Source: Prescottella defluvii
GTDB lineage: Bacteria; Actinomycetota; Actinomycetes; Mycobacteriales; Mycobacteriaceae
NCBI RefSeq assembly: GCF_000738775.1
Contig: NZ_JPOC01000033.1
Coordinates: forward strand, 99,854-163,853
Length of the DNA stretch: 64,000 bases
Reading direction: 5' to 3'
The position numbers were made by a program, and so were the translations under genes. Under the pieces are notes generated by a model. The model saw nothing but the letters and a program-made list of their open reading frames with translations. It was not told where the DNA came from and searched no databases. Positions 52,636 through 64,000 of the stretch are shown here, piece by piece (the stretch's first letter is position 1; every line of letters starts with the position of its first letter).

Positions 52636-55018
52636 CGGACGCGACATCCCGGTCGCCGGCAGTCTGCTGCAGCCGTTGGTCCGGCGCACCAGCGACATCC
52701 TGCGGGTGGTCGTCGCGGTGATCCTGCTCGGCGCGGTCATCGCCGGTTCGGTGATCACCCGCAGCGAGTGGGACGCGCTCGAGACGTCGGTGTCCGACAT
52801 CGTCGGCATCCTGTCGCCGGGGGTCTCGGACACCGTCTACCTCCTGTACGGGGTGGCGATCCTCGCGCTGCCGTTCGCGATCCTCATCCAGCTGATCATC
52901 GGGCGCCGCTGGAAGCTGCTGGCCGGCTACGCCGCTGCGGGGCTGATCGCCGGCGTCGCCCTGTCCTTCACCGGAACTGGCCTGGCCGCGCCGCAGTGGC
53001 ACCTCGACGTCTCGGACCGCGTCGACACGTTCCTGTCCCAGTTCCTCGACGACCCCCGCTGGATCGCGATGCTCGCGGCCGTCCTGACGGTGTCGGGACC
53101 GTGGCTGCCCAAGCGCTGGCGCCGCCTGTGGTGGGCGCTGCTGCTGGCGTTCGCGCCGATCCACCTGATCGTCAGTTCCATCGTCCCCGCCCGGTCGATG
53201 CTGGGGCTCGCGGTCGGCTACCTGGTGGGCGCCGTCATCGTCCTGGTGGTCGGCACACCGGCACTGGAGGTGCCGCTCGAGTCGGCCGTCGAGTCGCTGC
53301 AGCGGCTCGGTCACCGCATCACCGCGTTCCGGGTGATCTCACCGGCGGGCAGCGGCCCGCTGGTCCTCGGCGCCGCACGCGACGACGGGCAACCGGAACT
53401 GATCGTCGAACTGTACGGACAGAATCAGCGCAGCCGCGGCGCCATCCGTCAGGTGTCGCAGTGGCTGGCGTTGCGCAGCAGCGAGAGCGCGCCCGTGCAC
53501 GCGTCGCTCGCGAGGGCCGTCGAGCATCGCGCCCTGATGTCGATCGCGGTCGCCGATGCGGATCTCGCGGCGACCAAACCGATCGCGGTGTCCGCCCTGG
53601 AGCGTGGCTGGAAGCTGTACGCGCATCCCGCCTCGCACGGCGTGCCCGTCGCGACGCTGGCGACCGATCACCCGCAACCCCGCGACGCCCTGCTCGCAAT
53701 GACGTGGCGATCGCTCGGCGAGCTCCACACCCGCCAGATCACCCACGGGGACCTGAGGGCGAGCGAGATCCGAATCGACGACGGCCGGGCCCTGTTCGAC
53801 GGGTTCTCGTATGCCGAACTCGGGCCGACCGAGGCGCAGATCCTCTCCGACACCGCGCAGCTGCTGCTGACCACGGCAGCATTGTTCGGCGTGGAACCGG
53901 CCGTCCGGGCCGCGCTGGAGGCGCAGGGCCGCGACCGGATCCTCGCCGCGTCCGGCCGGCTCACCAAGTCGGCGATGCCGTCGCGGCTGCGCAAACCCGT
54001 CCCCGACTCGGCGGCGATGCTGTCGGCGATCCGCGACGAGGTGGGTCGGCAGACCGACATCGAGAAGATCGCCCCCGAACAGGTCACCCGATTCACCCGG
54101 AACCAGATCATCCAGTTGGTGCTGCTGATCGGCCTGGTCTACGTCGCCTACCCGTTCATCAGCCAGGTGCCGACGTTCCTCACCGAACTACAGACGGCGA
54201 ACTGGTGGTGGGCGCTGGGCGGGCTGGTGGTGTCGGCCCTCACCTATGTCGGGGCGGCGGCAGCACTGTGGGCGTGTGCCTCCGAACTGGTGCGCTACCG
54301 GCACCTGCTGATCATGCAGGTCGCGAACACGTTCGCCGCCACCACCACCCCGGCCGGCGTCGGCGGCCTCGCACTGAGCGTGCGTTTCCTGCAGAAGGGC
54401 GGTCTCGGCACGGTCCGGGCCACCGCGGCGGTGGCCCTGCAGCAGACGGTGCAGGTGGTCACCCACGTCGCACTGCTGATCTTCTTCAGTGTGGTGGCCG
54501 GCCGCGACGCCGACCTGTCGCACTTCGTCCCCCGGGGCACGACGCTGTATCTCATCGCGGGCATCGCCCTCGGCGCGGTCGGCACGTTCATGTTCATCCC
54601 GAAGGCGCGGCGCTGGCTCAACGACGAGGTCCGCCCCCAGCTCACCGAGGTATTGGGGTCGCTGGCGGAACTGGCCCGCAGCCCGGGCCGATTCCTGCTG
54701 ATCGTGCTCGGCAGTGCGGGCACCACCCTCGGGGCCGCTCTCGCCCTGTGGGCCAGCGTCGAGGCGTTCGGCGGTGGCACCACGTTCGTCACCGTCACGA
54801 TCGTCACGATGATCGGCGGCACCCTCGCGTCGGCCGCGCCGACGCCGGGCGGTGTCGGCGCGGTCGAGGCCGCGCTCATCGGTGGTCTCACCGCGTTCGG
54901 GCTGCCGGTGGGGATCGCGGTACCGTCCGTACTGTTGTACCGAGTCCTGACGTGTTGGCTGCCGGTCTTCTGTGGCTGGCCGACTCTGCGTTGGTTGCAG
55001 AAAAACGACATGGTCTGA
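52625..55018 (+). CDS. YbhN/UPF0104-type flippase-like protein with inserted kinase-like domain
   Basis: A 797-residue membrane protein. The N-terminal part (about 1-200) has five to six helices. A soluble middle, about 230-470, reads like a RIO/kinase-related domain: VELYGQNQRSRGAIRQ, then HGDLRASEIRIDDGRALFDGF (His374-Gly-Asp), where Asp and DGF replace HGDLxxxN and DFG. The C-terminal part, about 485-797, is an LPG-synthase-TM/YbhN domain with FAATTTPAGVGGLALS and ASAAPTPGGVGAVEAAL. The start is uncertain; TTG 52625 is my choice and overlaps prrB by 11 bp. The role is perhaps lipid export or cell-envelope control. Confidence 0.75.
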   Translation: MRVDGRDIPVAGSLLQPLVRRTSDILRVVVAVILLGAVIAGSVITRSEWDALETSVSDIVGILSPGVSDTVYLLYGVAILALPFAILIQLIIGRRWKLLAGYAAAGLIAGVALSFTGTGLAAPQWHLDVSDRVDTFLSQFLDDPRWIAMLAAVLTVSGPWLPKRWRRLWWALLLAFAPIHLIVSSIVPARSMLGLAVGYLVGAVIVLVVGTPALEVPLESAVESLQRLGHRITAFRVISPAGSGPLVLGAARDDGQPELIVELYGQNQRSRGAIRQVSQWLALRSSESAPVHASLARAVEHRALMSIAVADADLAATKPIAVSALERGWKLYAHPASHGVPVATLATDHPQPRDALLAMTWRSLGELHTRQITHGDLRASEIRIDDGRALFDGFSYAELGPTEAQILSDTAQLLLTTAALFGVEPAVRAALEAQGRDRILAASGRLTKSAMPSRLRKPVPDSAAMLSAIRDEVGRQTDIEKIAPEQVTRFTRNQIIQLVLLIGLVYVAYPFISQVPTFLTELQTANWWWALGGLVVSALTYVGAAAALWACASELVRYRHLLIMQVANTFAATTTPAGVGGLALSVRFLQKGGLGTVRATAAVALQQTVQVVTHVALLIFFSVVAGRDADLSHFVPRGTTLYLIAGIALGAVGTFMFIPKARRWLNDEVRPQLTEVLGSLAELARSPGRFLLIVLGSAGTTLGAALALWASVEAFGGGTTFVTVTIVTMIGGTLASAAPTPGGVGAVEAALIGGLTAFGLPVGIAVPSVLLYRVLTCWLPVFCGWPTLRWLQKNDMV

Positions 55019-55172
55019 TGGTTTGTGTCCGATAATTCAGGAACGTCGGGGGAACTTTCGGGCAACCCGTAGCAAATCGTGACGTAGACCCGATAACGAA
55101 AGTGATATACACACGTCCAGAACCGTGGGGGCACAGCCACGCTCCCCGGCCGACCACCGAAGGCGAGTAAGT

Positions 55173-56264
55173 ATGCGTGTTACCAAGAAGTCCCGCCGGC
55201 TCAAAGCGTTGATCGGCGCCACGACGGCGACGGTCGCCGCACTTCCCGTGTTCATGGGGGCAGGGGTGGCCACCGCCGCGGCGCCGACCGCGTCGGGCGC
55301 CGAAGCGACGAAGGTTGCGAAGGCTGCAGACGCCAACGGCGGCACCTACCTGGTGTCCGCAACCCAGGGCAACGGCAACAAGATGAAGCTGGTCGTCCGC
55401 TCGGAGTCGATGGGCCGGGACATCCCGCTCGACGTGATCCGTCCCGCGGACACGTCCAAGCCCGCCCCCACGCTGTACCTGCTCAACGGTGCCGGCGGCG
55501 GCGAGGATTCGGCGTCGTGGCAGAAGCAGGCCGACATCGGCACGTTCTTCGCCGGCAAGCAGGTCAACGTCGTCACCCCGATGATGGGCGCGTTCACCTA
55601 CTACACCGACTGGCAGAAGCCGGACGAGGCCCTCCACGGCACCAACAAGTGGGAGACCTTCCTCACGCAGGAGCTGCCGCCGGTCATCGACTCGGCGCTC
55701 GGCACCACCGGTGTCAACACCCTGGCGGGCATCTCGACGTCGGGCACCTCGGTGTTCAACCTCGCGCTCAAGGATCCCCAGCTGTACAAGGCCGTCGGCG
55801 CCTACAGCGGCTGCGCGGACACCGCGACCCCGGTCGGCCAGACGTACATCCAGATCGTGATCGCGGCCCGTGGCGAGGCCGACGTCGAGAACATGTGGGG
55901 CCCGGTCGGTAGCCCGGACTGGATCGCTCACGATCCGATCATCAACATCGGCAAGCTCAAGGGCGGCCCCAAGCTGTACGTGTCCAACGCGTCCGGCCTG
56001 CCGGGTCCGCACGATCGCCTCGACAGCCAGGGCATCAACGGCAACGTCGGGACGCTGGCCAACCAGGTCATCGTCGGCGGCATCATCGAAGCGGCCACCA
56101 ACGAGTGCACCCACCGCCTCGCTCGGGCAGTGAACGAGAACGGCATGCAGGATCAGGCCCGGTTCGACTTCAAGCCGGCCGGCACCCACTCGTGGGGCTA
56201 CTGGCGTGACGATCTGAACAACTCCTGGCCGATGCTGGCCGACGCCATGGGCACCCCCCGGTAG
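55173..56264 (+). CDS. Mycolyltransferase, antigen 85 family
   Basis: A 363-residue secreted esterase-fold protein. A signal peptide, MRVTKKSRRLKALIGATTAT and further, ends AGVATAAAP. The alpha/beta hydrolase has LYLLNGAGGG (oxyanion), the nucleophile Ser188 in AGISTSG, and the catalytic His339 in GTHSWGYW. The Ag85 family transfers mycolate between trehalose monomycolate and other acceptors. The presence indicates a mycolic-acid cell wall. It is a single gene with its own terminator. Start ATG 55173; the 154-bp upstream gap probably holds the promoter (GATATA near 55108). Confidence 0.88.
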   Translation: MRVTKKSRRLKALIGATTATVAALPVFMGAGVATAAAPTASGAEATKVAKAADANGGTYLVSATQGNGNKMKLVVRSESMGRDIPLDVIRPADTSKPAPTLYLLNGAGGGEDSASWQKQADIGTFFAGKQVNVVTPMMGAFTYYTDWQKPDEALHGTNKWETFLTQELPPVIDSALGTTGVNTLAGISTSGTSVFNLALKDPQLYKAVGAYSGCADTATPVGQTYIQIVIAARGEADVENMWGPVGSPDWIAHDPIINIGKLKGGPKLYVSNASGLPGPHDRLDSQGINGNVGTLANQVIVGGIIEAATNECTHRLARAVNENGMQDQARFDFKPAGTHSWGYWRDDLNNSWPMLADAMGTPR

Positions 56265-56296
56265 TCACCTGCAGTAGCTTCACCACACTGCGACAG

Positions 56297-56331
56297 AAAG
56301 AGCGCCCCGGCTTCGGCCGGGGCGCTCTTTT
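56297..56331 (+). terminator. Rho-independent terminator after the mycolyltransferase
   Basis: 15-bp stem AAAGAGCGCCCCGGC (56297-56311) closed by a TTCG tetraloop, followed by TTTT. It starts 32 bp after the stop. Confidence 0.96.
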
Positions 56332-56369
56332 CGCGTCTCGTCGTCACACACGTCCTGTGGAACGACTCA

Positions 56370-56398
56370 GGCCCCGCACCGATGATCGGTGCGGGGCC
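56370..56398 (-). terminator. Terminator after the FKBP gene
   Basis: Perfect 14-bp arms (56370-56383 and 56385-56398) separated by one base, 24 bp after the FKBP stop on the minus strand. It stands back-to-back with the previous terminator, so neither convergent gene reads into the other. Confidence 0.85.
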
Positions 56399-56421
56399 CT
56401 GAATGCGTAAGTGCTACGCGG

Positions 56422-57147
56422 CTACTGGGTGCCCAGCAGGTCGATGACGAACACCAGAGTCTTGCCCGACAGCTGGTGACCGCTACCGGCCGGACCGTAC
56501 GCGAGCTCCGGCGGGACCGTGAGCTTGCGGCGGCCGCCGACCTTCATGCCGGGGATGCCTTCCTGCCAGCCCGGGATGAGCCGGTTCAGCGGGAACGCGA
56601 CGGACTCCCCACGCAGGAACGACGAGTCGAACACCTCGTTGGAGTCGTACTCGACACCGTGGTAGTGGACGTCCACGACGCCGCCCGGCTGGGCCTCGGC
56701 ACCGTCACCGATCTCGATGTCCTCGATGACCAGCTCGGCCGGGGCCGGGCCCTCGGAGGGCTCGATGACCGGCGGCTTCGGCGGGACGACGACATCGAGC
56801 AGGTCGATGACGAACACGAGCGTCTTGCCGGACAGCTGGTGACCGCCACCGGCCGGACCGTACGCAAGCTCCGGCGGGATGGTCAGCTGACGCCGACCGC
56901 CCACGCGCATGCCCGGGATGCCCTCCTGCCAGCCTGCGATGAGGCCCTGCAGCGGGAAGGTGATGGATTCGCCACGGCTCCACGAGGAGTCGAACTCCTC
57001 GCCGGACTCGAACTCGACGCCGAGGTAGTGGACCTCGACCTTGGCACCCGGGGTGGCCTCGGGGCCGTCACCGACGACAATGTCCTTGATGACGAGTTCG
57101 GTGGGCGCGGGGCCCTCCTGGAAATCGATCTCGGGCTTGGTGCTCAT
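56422..57147 (-). CDS. Two-domain FKBP-type peptidyl-prolyl isomerase
   Basis: A 241-residue cytosolic protein made of two complete FKBP domains, residues 1-118 and 128-241, joined by a short Pro-rich linker PPKPPVIEPSEGP. Both have the PPIase core: VEVHYLGV / VDVHYHGV, FDSSWSRGESITFPL / FDSSFLRGESVAFPL, AGWQEGIPGMRVGGRRQLTIPPELAYG / PGWQEGIPGMKVGGRRKLTVPPELAYG, and LSGKTLVFVIDLL in each. Most actinobacterial FKBPs at this spot have one domain. It has no signal peptide. Start ATG 57147, 35 bp after gltA on the same strand. Confidence 0.93.
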   Translation of the reverse strand: MSTKPEIDFQEGPAPTELVIKDIVVGDGPEATPGAKVEVHYLGVEFESGEEFDSSWSRGESITFPLQGLIAGWQEGIPGMRVGGRRQLTIPPELAYGPAGGGHQLSGKTLVFVIDLLDVVVPPKPPVIEPSEGPAPAELVIEDIEIGDGAEAQPGGVVDVHYHGVEYDSNEVFDSSFLRGESVAFPLNRLIPGWQEGIPGMKVGGRRKLTVPPELAYGPAGSGHQLSGKTLVFVIDLLGTQ

Positions 57148-57182
57148 GGTGTGTCCGATCAGTTGTAGTCGGGCAGGACAGG

Positions 57183-58481
<1,299 letters not shown>

Positions 58482-58538
58482 GGAAGGATCCCTCTCAAAC
58501 TCAGACCAGTGAGTAACTTCGTAACATTCAAGTAGAAA

Positions 58539-59459
58539 CTAGCCGCCCGTGAGGTCCGATGCCCACGGAGGGTCCGCCCCAGGCTTGGAAACTGTGATCT
58601 CGGCCGCACGTGCCGCGAAATCCAGGGCGTCCTGCCATTGTCCCCCGCCGAGGCCCCGGACCGAATCGGAATCCAGCGCCCGGTGCGCGTCGAGCCAGTG
58701 CAGCAGCGCACCGTGGACCGTGTCACCTGCACCGATGGTGTCCGCGACCGTCACCCGGCGACCGGGGACATCGACGTGGAGCCGACGTGTGCGCACGCTC
58801 AGTCCGTCGGGGCCGTGGGTGGTGACGACGGCGGACACGCCGCGATCGAGCCATTGCGCCGGCGTGGTGCCGTCCGGGCCCCGTCCCAACCATTGGACGT
58901 CGTCGTCGGAGACCTTGACGATGTCGATCGACGGCAGCAGCTCCGTGAAACGGCGGCGGTAGTCGGCGGGAAACACGTCCGGCCGCATGTTGGGGTCGAC
59001 GATCGTGAGCCGTCCCGTGGCCCGGGAGCGGCGCAGCAGGTCGGCGTACACGCTCGCACCGGGTTCGAACACCAACGAGAGCGTGCCGAAGGACACCGCC
59101 GCCACCGACGCCGGCCACGGTCCGGGATCGGTGACGAGACGGTCGGCGGTGCCGGCCGCGTGGAACGTGTATCGGGCACCACCGTCGGGGCCGACGGCGG
59201 CCACCGCGAGCGTCGTCGGTTCGGGCCCGCGCTGCGTCGTCGAGACGTCGACGCCCGACGCGACCAGCGCCGCGACGAGCCGGTCCCCGAACGGGTCGGT
59301 GGACAGCCGGGAGCAGAAGGCCACGCGACTGCCGAGGCGGCCGAGTGCGGTCGCGACGTTGAAGGGGCCGCCGCCGAGGTGCGCCGCGAACGTGGTCTCC
59401 CCCGTCGGTACGAGGTCGACGAGGGCCTCCCCGCACACGACGATCCGCGGCTCAGACAT
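58539..59459 (-). CDS. PfkB family carbohydrate kinase (fructokinase-like)
   Basis: A 306-residue ribokinase-fold kinase. Substrate motif GGGPFNVATALGRLG is at residues 29-43, and the catalytic/anion-hole motif DTIGAGD is at 240-246 (base Asp246). VDPNMRPDVFP at 154-164 is typical of fructokinases. It phosphorylates a sugar, probably fructose or a related ketose. Its start overlaps the MFS stop by 8 bp, suggesting coupled uptake/export and phosphorylation. Confidence 0.88.
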   Translation of the reverse strand: MSEPRIVVCGEALVDLVPTGETTFAAHLGGGPFNVATALGRLGSRVAFCSRLSTDPFGDRLVAALVASGVDVSTTQRGPEPTTLAVAAVGPDGGARYTFHAAGTADRLVTDPGPWPASVAAVSFGTLSLVFEPGASVYADLLRRSRATGRLTIVDPNMRPDVFPADYRRRFTELLPSIDIVKVSDDDVQWLGRGPDGTTPAQWLDRGVSAVVTTHGPDGLSVRTRRLHVDVPGRRVTVADTIGAGDTVHGALLHWLDAHRALDSDSVRGLGGGQWQDALDFAARAAEITVSKPGADPPWASDLTGG

Positions 59460-60732
59460 GTTCGGGTCTGCCCGTTCGGCCGACGCGGTACCGGACGAAC
59501 GCCGGGAACGCCAGCATCGAGACGACCACCCCGATCACCACCAGGACGCCGCCACCCGCGGAGGCGACGGCGGTGCCGAACAGGAACGCCGCGCCGCCGT
59601 GCAGCACGTCACCGATCCGCGGGCCGCCCGCGACGACGACGGTGAACACGCCCTGCAGTCGGCCGCGCATGTCGTCGGTGGCGACCTGCTGCAGCATCGT
59701 CGAGCGCAGTGCCGCGGAGATCATGTCGACGGCGCCGCCGAACGCCAGGAAGCCCAGCGCGAGCCACAACAGCACCGCGGAACTGCCCGGGGTGGCGATG
59801 CCGACGACGACGCCGAAGCCCACCATCGCCAGCCCCCACAGCACGATGCAGACGAGCACCGCGCGGCCCTGGTAGCGGATGCGCGGCAGCCAGCCGGAGA
59901 AGACGCCGCCGAGGACCGCGCCCGCCGACATCGCGGCGAACAGCAGTCCCAGGGCGAGGCCGCCGCCGCTCGGGTCGCCGAACGTGTCCTCGGCGATCTG
60001 CGGGAACAGTGCCCGCGGCATGCCGAACACCATCGCGATGATGTCGACGACGAACGACGCCAGCAGTACCTTCTGGGTCGCGAGGTACGCGAAGCCCTCC
60101 CCCAGCACCCGCAGGCCGACGCGCCGCGCCACTCCGGTCGGCGGCAGCGCGGGCAGTTTGATCACCGCCCACAGCGTCGCGAGCAGCGCGATCGAGTCCA
60201 GCAGGTAGATCAGCGCGAAACCCAGGTGCGGGATGAGCACGCCCGCGAGCAGGGGTCCGGCGATCGCACCGAACTGCATCACCGTCATGTTGAGCGAGTT
60301 CGCGGCGGGCAGGTCCTTCAACGGCAGCAGTCGCGGGATGATCGCGCTGCGGGTGGGCGAGTTCACCGCGAAGAACACCTGTTGCAGCGAGAACAGGCAC
60401 AGCAGCAGCCACACGTTGTCCGCACCCGACGCGGCCTGCAGCCACAGCAGCACCGACGTGCCGATCAACCCGACGGTCGTGATGATGATCAGCTTGCGAC
60501 GGTCCATGACGTCGGCGAGCGCGCCGCCCCACAGCCCGAAGATGACGAGCGGGACCAGCCCGAACAGTCCGGCCAGGCCGACGTACGCCGAGTTCTGCGT
60601 CATCGCGTAGATCTGCACCGGCACCGCGACGACGGTGAGCTGGCCGCCGATGACCGTGACGATGCCGCTGGTCCACAGCCTGCGGTAGTCGGGGTTACGC
60701 AGCGGTGTGGTGTCGGCGAGCAGTCCCCGCAT
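59452..60732 (-). CDS. MFS transporter (EntS/MFS_3 type)
   Basis: A 426-residue 12-helix transporter. It begins RNPDYRRLWTSGIVTVIGGQ, typical of the EntS-like exporters, and has the loop motif GGALADVMDRRKLIIITT and the second-half copy SGWLPRIRYQGRAVLV. The family exports siderophores or macrolides; sugar transport would be unusual, so the coupling with the kinase gene does not prove the substrate. Start ATG 60732 overlaps the pdxH stop by one base (TGATG). Confidence 0.88.
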   Translation of the reverse strand: MRGLLADTTPLRNPDYRRLWTSGIVTVIGGQLTVVAVPVQIYAMTQNSAYVGLAGLFGLVPLVIFGLWGGALADVMDRRKLIIITTVGLIGTSVLLWLQAASGADNVWLLLCLFSLQQVFFAVNSPTRSAIIPRLLPLKDLPAANSLNMTVMQFGAIAGPLLAGVLIPHLGFALIYLLDSIALLATLWAVIKLPALPPTGVARRVGLRVLGEGFAYLATQKVLLASFVVDIIAMVFGMPRALFPQIAEDTFGDPSGGGLALGLLFAAMSAGAVLGGVFSGWLPRIRYQGRAVLVCIVLWGLAMVGFGVVVGIATPGSSAVLLWLALGFLAFGGAVDMISAALRSTMLQQVATDDMRGRLQGVFTVVVAGGPRIGDVLHGGAAFLFGTAVASAGGGVLVVIGVVVSMLAFPAFVRYRVGRTGRPEHV

Positions 60733-61433
60733 CACGGCTGGAGGCGTTCGACGATCCACGCGCCGTCGACCAGACGGGTGCGGATCCGGTTGTGCATGCG
60801 GTTGGGGCGGCCCTGCCAGAACTCCACCGACTCCGGTCGGATCCGGAATCCGCCCCAGTGCGCCGGGACCGGGATGTCGGAGTCGACGCCGAAACGTTGA
60901 CCGGCGGCGACGAGTTGGGCCTCGAGGTCCGCGCGTGTGCCGATCGGGCGGGACTGGTTCGACGCCCACGCCCCGAGCCGGGAACCGCGGGGGCGGCTGG
61001 CCCAGTACTCCGAAGTGACGTCCTCGCCGGTCTTCTCCACAGGGCCGCGGACGGTGATCTGCCGGGCCAGCGGAATCCACGTGAACGTCACCGACGCGTA
61101 GGGAGTCGCCGCGAGCTGACGGCCCTTGTCGGATTCGTAGTTGGTGAAGAACAGCACCCCGTCGGCGTCGAGACCCTTGCACAGCACCGTGCGCGTGCAG
61201 GGGTGCCCGTCGGCGTCGACGGTGCCGAGCACCATCGCGTTGGGTTCGGGCAGTGCGGCCTGGACGGCGTCCTCCACCCAGCGCCTCGCCAGCGCGGACC
61301 AACCGTCGTCGAGCCACGACGGCTCCAGGTCGGGGTCGACGACGGGGCGCTCCGGCCCGATCTCTCCGTAGCTCACCCGCATCGAGGAGAGGTCGGACTT
61401 CCGGGGACCCTCGCGTGGGGAATCTGGTGGCAC
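60732..61433 (-). CDS. pdxH: Pyridoxine/pyridoxamine 5'-phosphate oxidase
   Basis: A 233-residue FMN enzyme of vitamin B6 salvage. It has NAMVLGTVDADGHPCTRTVLCKGLDADGVLFFTNYESDKGRQL, PLARQITVRGPVEKT, and the C-terminal signature FRIRPESVEFWQGRPNRMHNRI. The enzyme oxidises PNP/PMP to PLP, which serC next to it uses. The start is GTG 61433 by length; ATG 61382 (MRVSYGE) is a good alternative and gives a length nearer that of E. coli PdxH. First gene of a coupled set pdxH-MFS-pfkB. Confidence 0.93.
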   Translation of the reverse strand: MPPDSPREGPRKSDLSSMRVSYGEIGPERPVVDPDLEPSWLDDGWSALARRWVEDAVQAALPEPNAMVLGTVDADGHPCTRTVLCKGLDADGVLFFTNYESDKGRQLAATPYASVTFTWIPLARQITVRGPVEKTGEDVTSEYWASRPRGSRLGAWASNQSRPIGTRADLEAQLVAAGQRFGVDSDIPVPAHWGGFRIRPESVEFWQGRPNRMHNRIRTRLVDGAWIVERLQP

Positions 61434-61514
61434 AGCCTCAGACGGTACCCCCGGGTATGCGCTGACCAGGTGACCGGTGACACCGGCTAAAGTTTGGGTA
61501 CCAGGCCCGGCGGC

Positions 61515-61592
61515 GCATCCCGCACCTGACAGTTACCGCAGTAGTCGAAGGCTGATTCGGTCGAAGGCAGTGCAACCCCTGAAGCGGGATGC
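61515..61592 (+). promoter_or_regulatory. Candidate structured leader of citA
   Basis: Arms GCATCCCGC (61515-61523) and GCGGGATGC (61584-61592) could close a 60-nt multi-branched element. Inside, GTCGAAGGC is repeated (61544-61552 and 61560-61568). It ends 26 bp before the citA start. I know no riboswitch class it fits. Confidence 0.35.
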
Positions 61593-61618
61593 ACTCGGAT
61601 GAGGAGAGTCCAGGAGCA

Positions 61619-63909
<2,291 letters not shown>

Positions 63910-63940
63910 TCTCCGGCCGGATCCCGGCAACTTCCGCATT

Positions 63941-63974
63941 CGAGGGCGGGCGCGCGCAGGCGTGCCCGCCCTCG
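63941..63974 (+). terminator. Terminator after serC
   Basis: 11-bp arms CGAGGGCGGGC (63941-63951) and complement (63964-63974) with a 12-nt GC-rich loop, 31 bp after the stop, followed by a weak T-poor tail. Confidence 0.8.
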
Positions 63975-64000
63975 TTGCGTCTCCCCTCCCTCCCCCGCGC

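Overview
The window looks like a chromosomal segment of a mycolic-acid actinobacterium, most likely Rhodococcus or a close relative. The evidence is high GC by eye, frequent GTG/TTG starts, 4-bp ATGA/GTGA gene overlaps, an antigen-85-type mycolyltransferase, several steroid-type catabolic enzymes, and a right end carrying serC, citA, gltA, a PrrA/PrrB two-component pair and an AccD3-like carboxyltransferase. From memory these belong to the Rv0884c-Rv0904c neighbourhood of Mycobacterium tuberculosis. I see no tRNA, rRNA, insertion sequence, phage gene or CRISPR array. All identifications are by reading motifs; no database search was run.

Layout. 1-5.3 kb: a small hypothetical, a TetR regulator divergent from the ATPase gene zapE, a PadR-controlled MFS drug exporter, and an aldo/keto reductase. 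5.4-14.6 kb: a minus-strand operon of two large sulfatases flanking an orphan lipoprotein substrate-binding protein, divergent from a KshA-like Rieske oxygenase coupled to an MFS transporter. 14.6-22.2 kb: IclR regulator, HsaA-like flavin monooxygenase, SDR, methyltransferase, KstD-like flavoprotein and two tandem near-identical SDRs. 22.2-27.1 kb: a minus-strand set of MDR reductase, double-hotdog MaoC, LLM oxidoreductase, enoyl-CoA hydratase and SDR. Together 5-27 kb reads as an accessory catabolic island, plausibly for sulfated steroids or similar lipids.

27-41 kb: an ABC-F ATPase; a Tat-exported DyP peroxidase overlapping a PCu(A)C copper chaperone; an XRE-controlled NatAB-type ABC exporter; AccD3-like carboxyltransferase; methyltransferase; a TetR-controlled DUF1304/NADP-reductase pair; propionyl-CoA synthetase. 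41-50 kb: a TTG-start orphan gene, an OYE-family reductase, photolyase, and a thiol-redox module (DsbA-CcdA plus a CPVC membrane protein). The two arms of that module are transcribed divergently from a dyad next to a GntR-BlaI-M56 protease operon. A fumarylacetoacetate-hydrolase-family gene follows.

50-55 kb: MarR, PrrA, PrrB and a giant flippase-like membrane protein with an embedded kinase-like domain are arranged as overlapping genes. 55-64 kb: mycolyltransferase, a two-domain FKBP, citrate synthase gltA, PfkB kinase, MFS exporter and pdxH, divergent from citA and serC. Genes are separated by unusually clean perfect-palindrome terminators. Intergenic stretches are short; none over 300 bp lacks a gene. 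The 1-67 start and the tail after 63974 hold nothing I can call.
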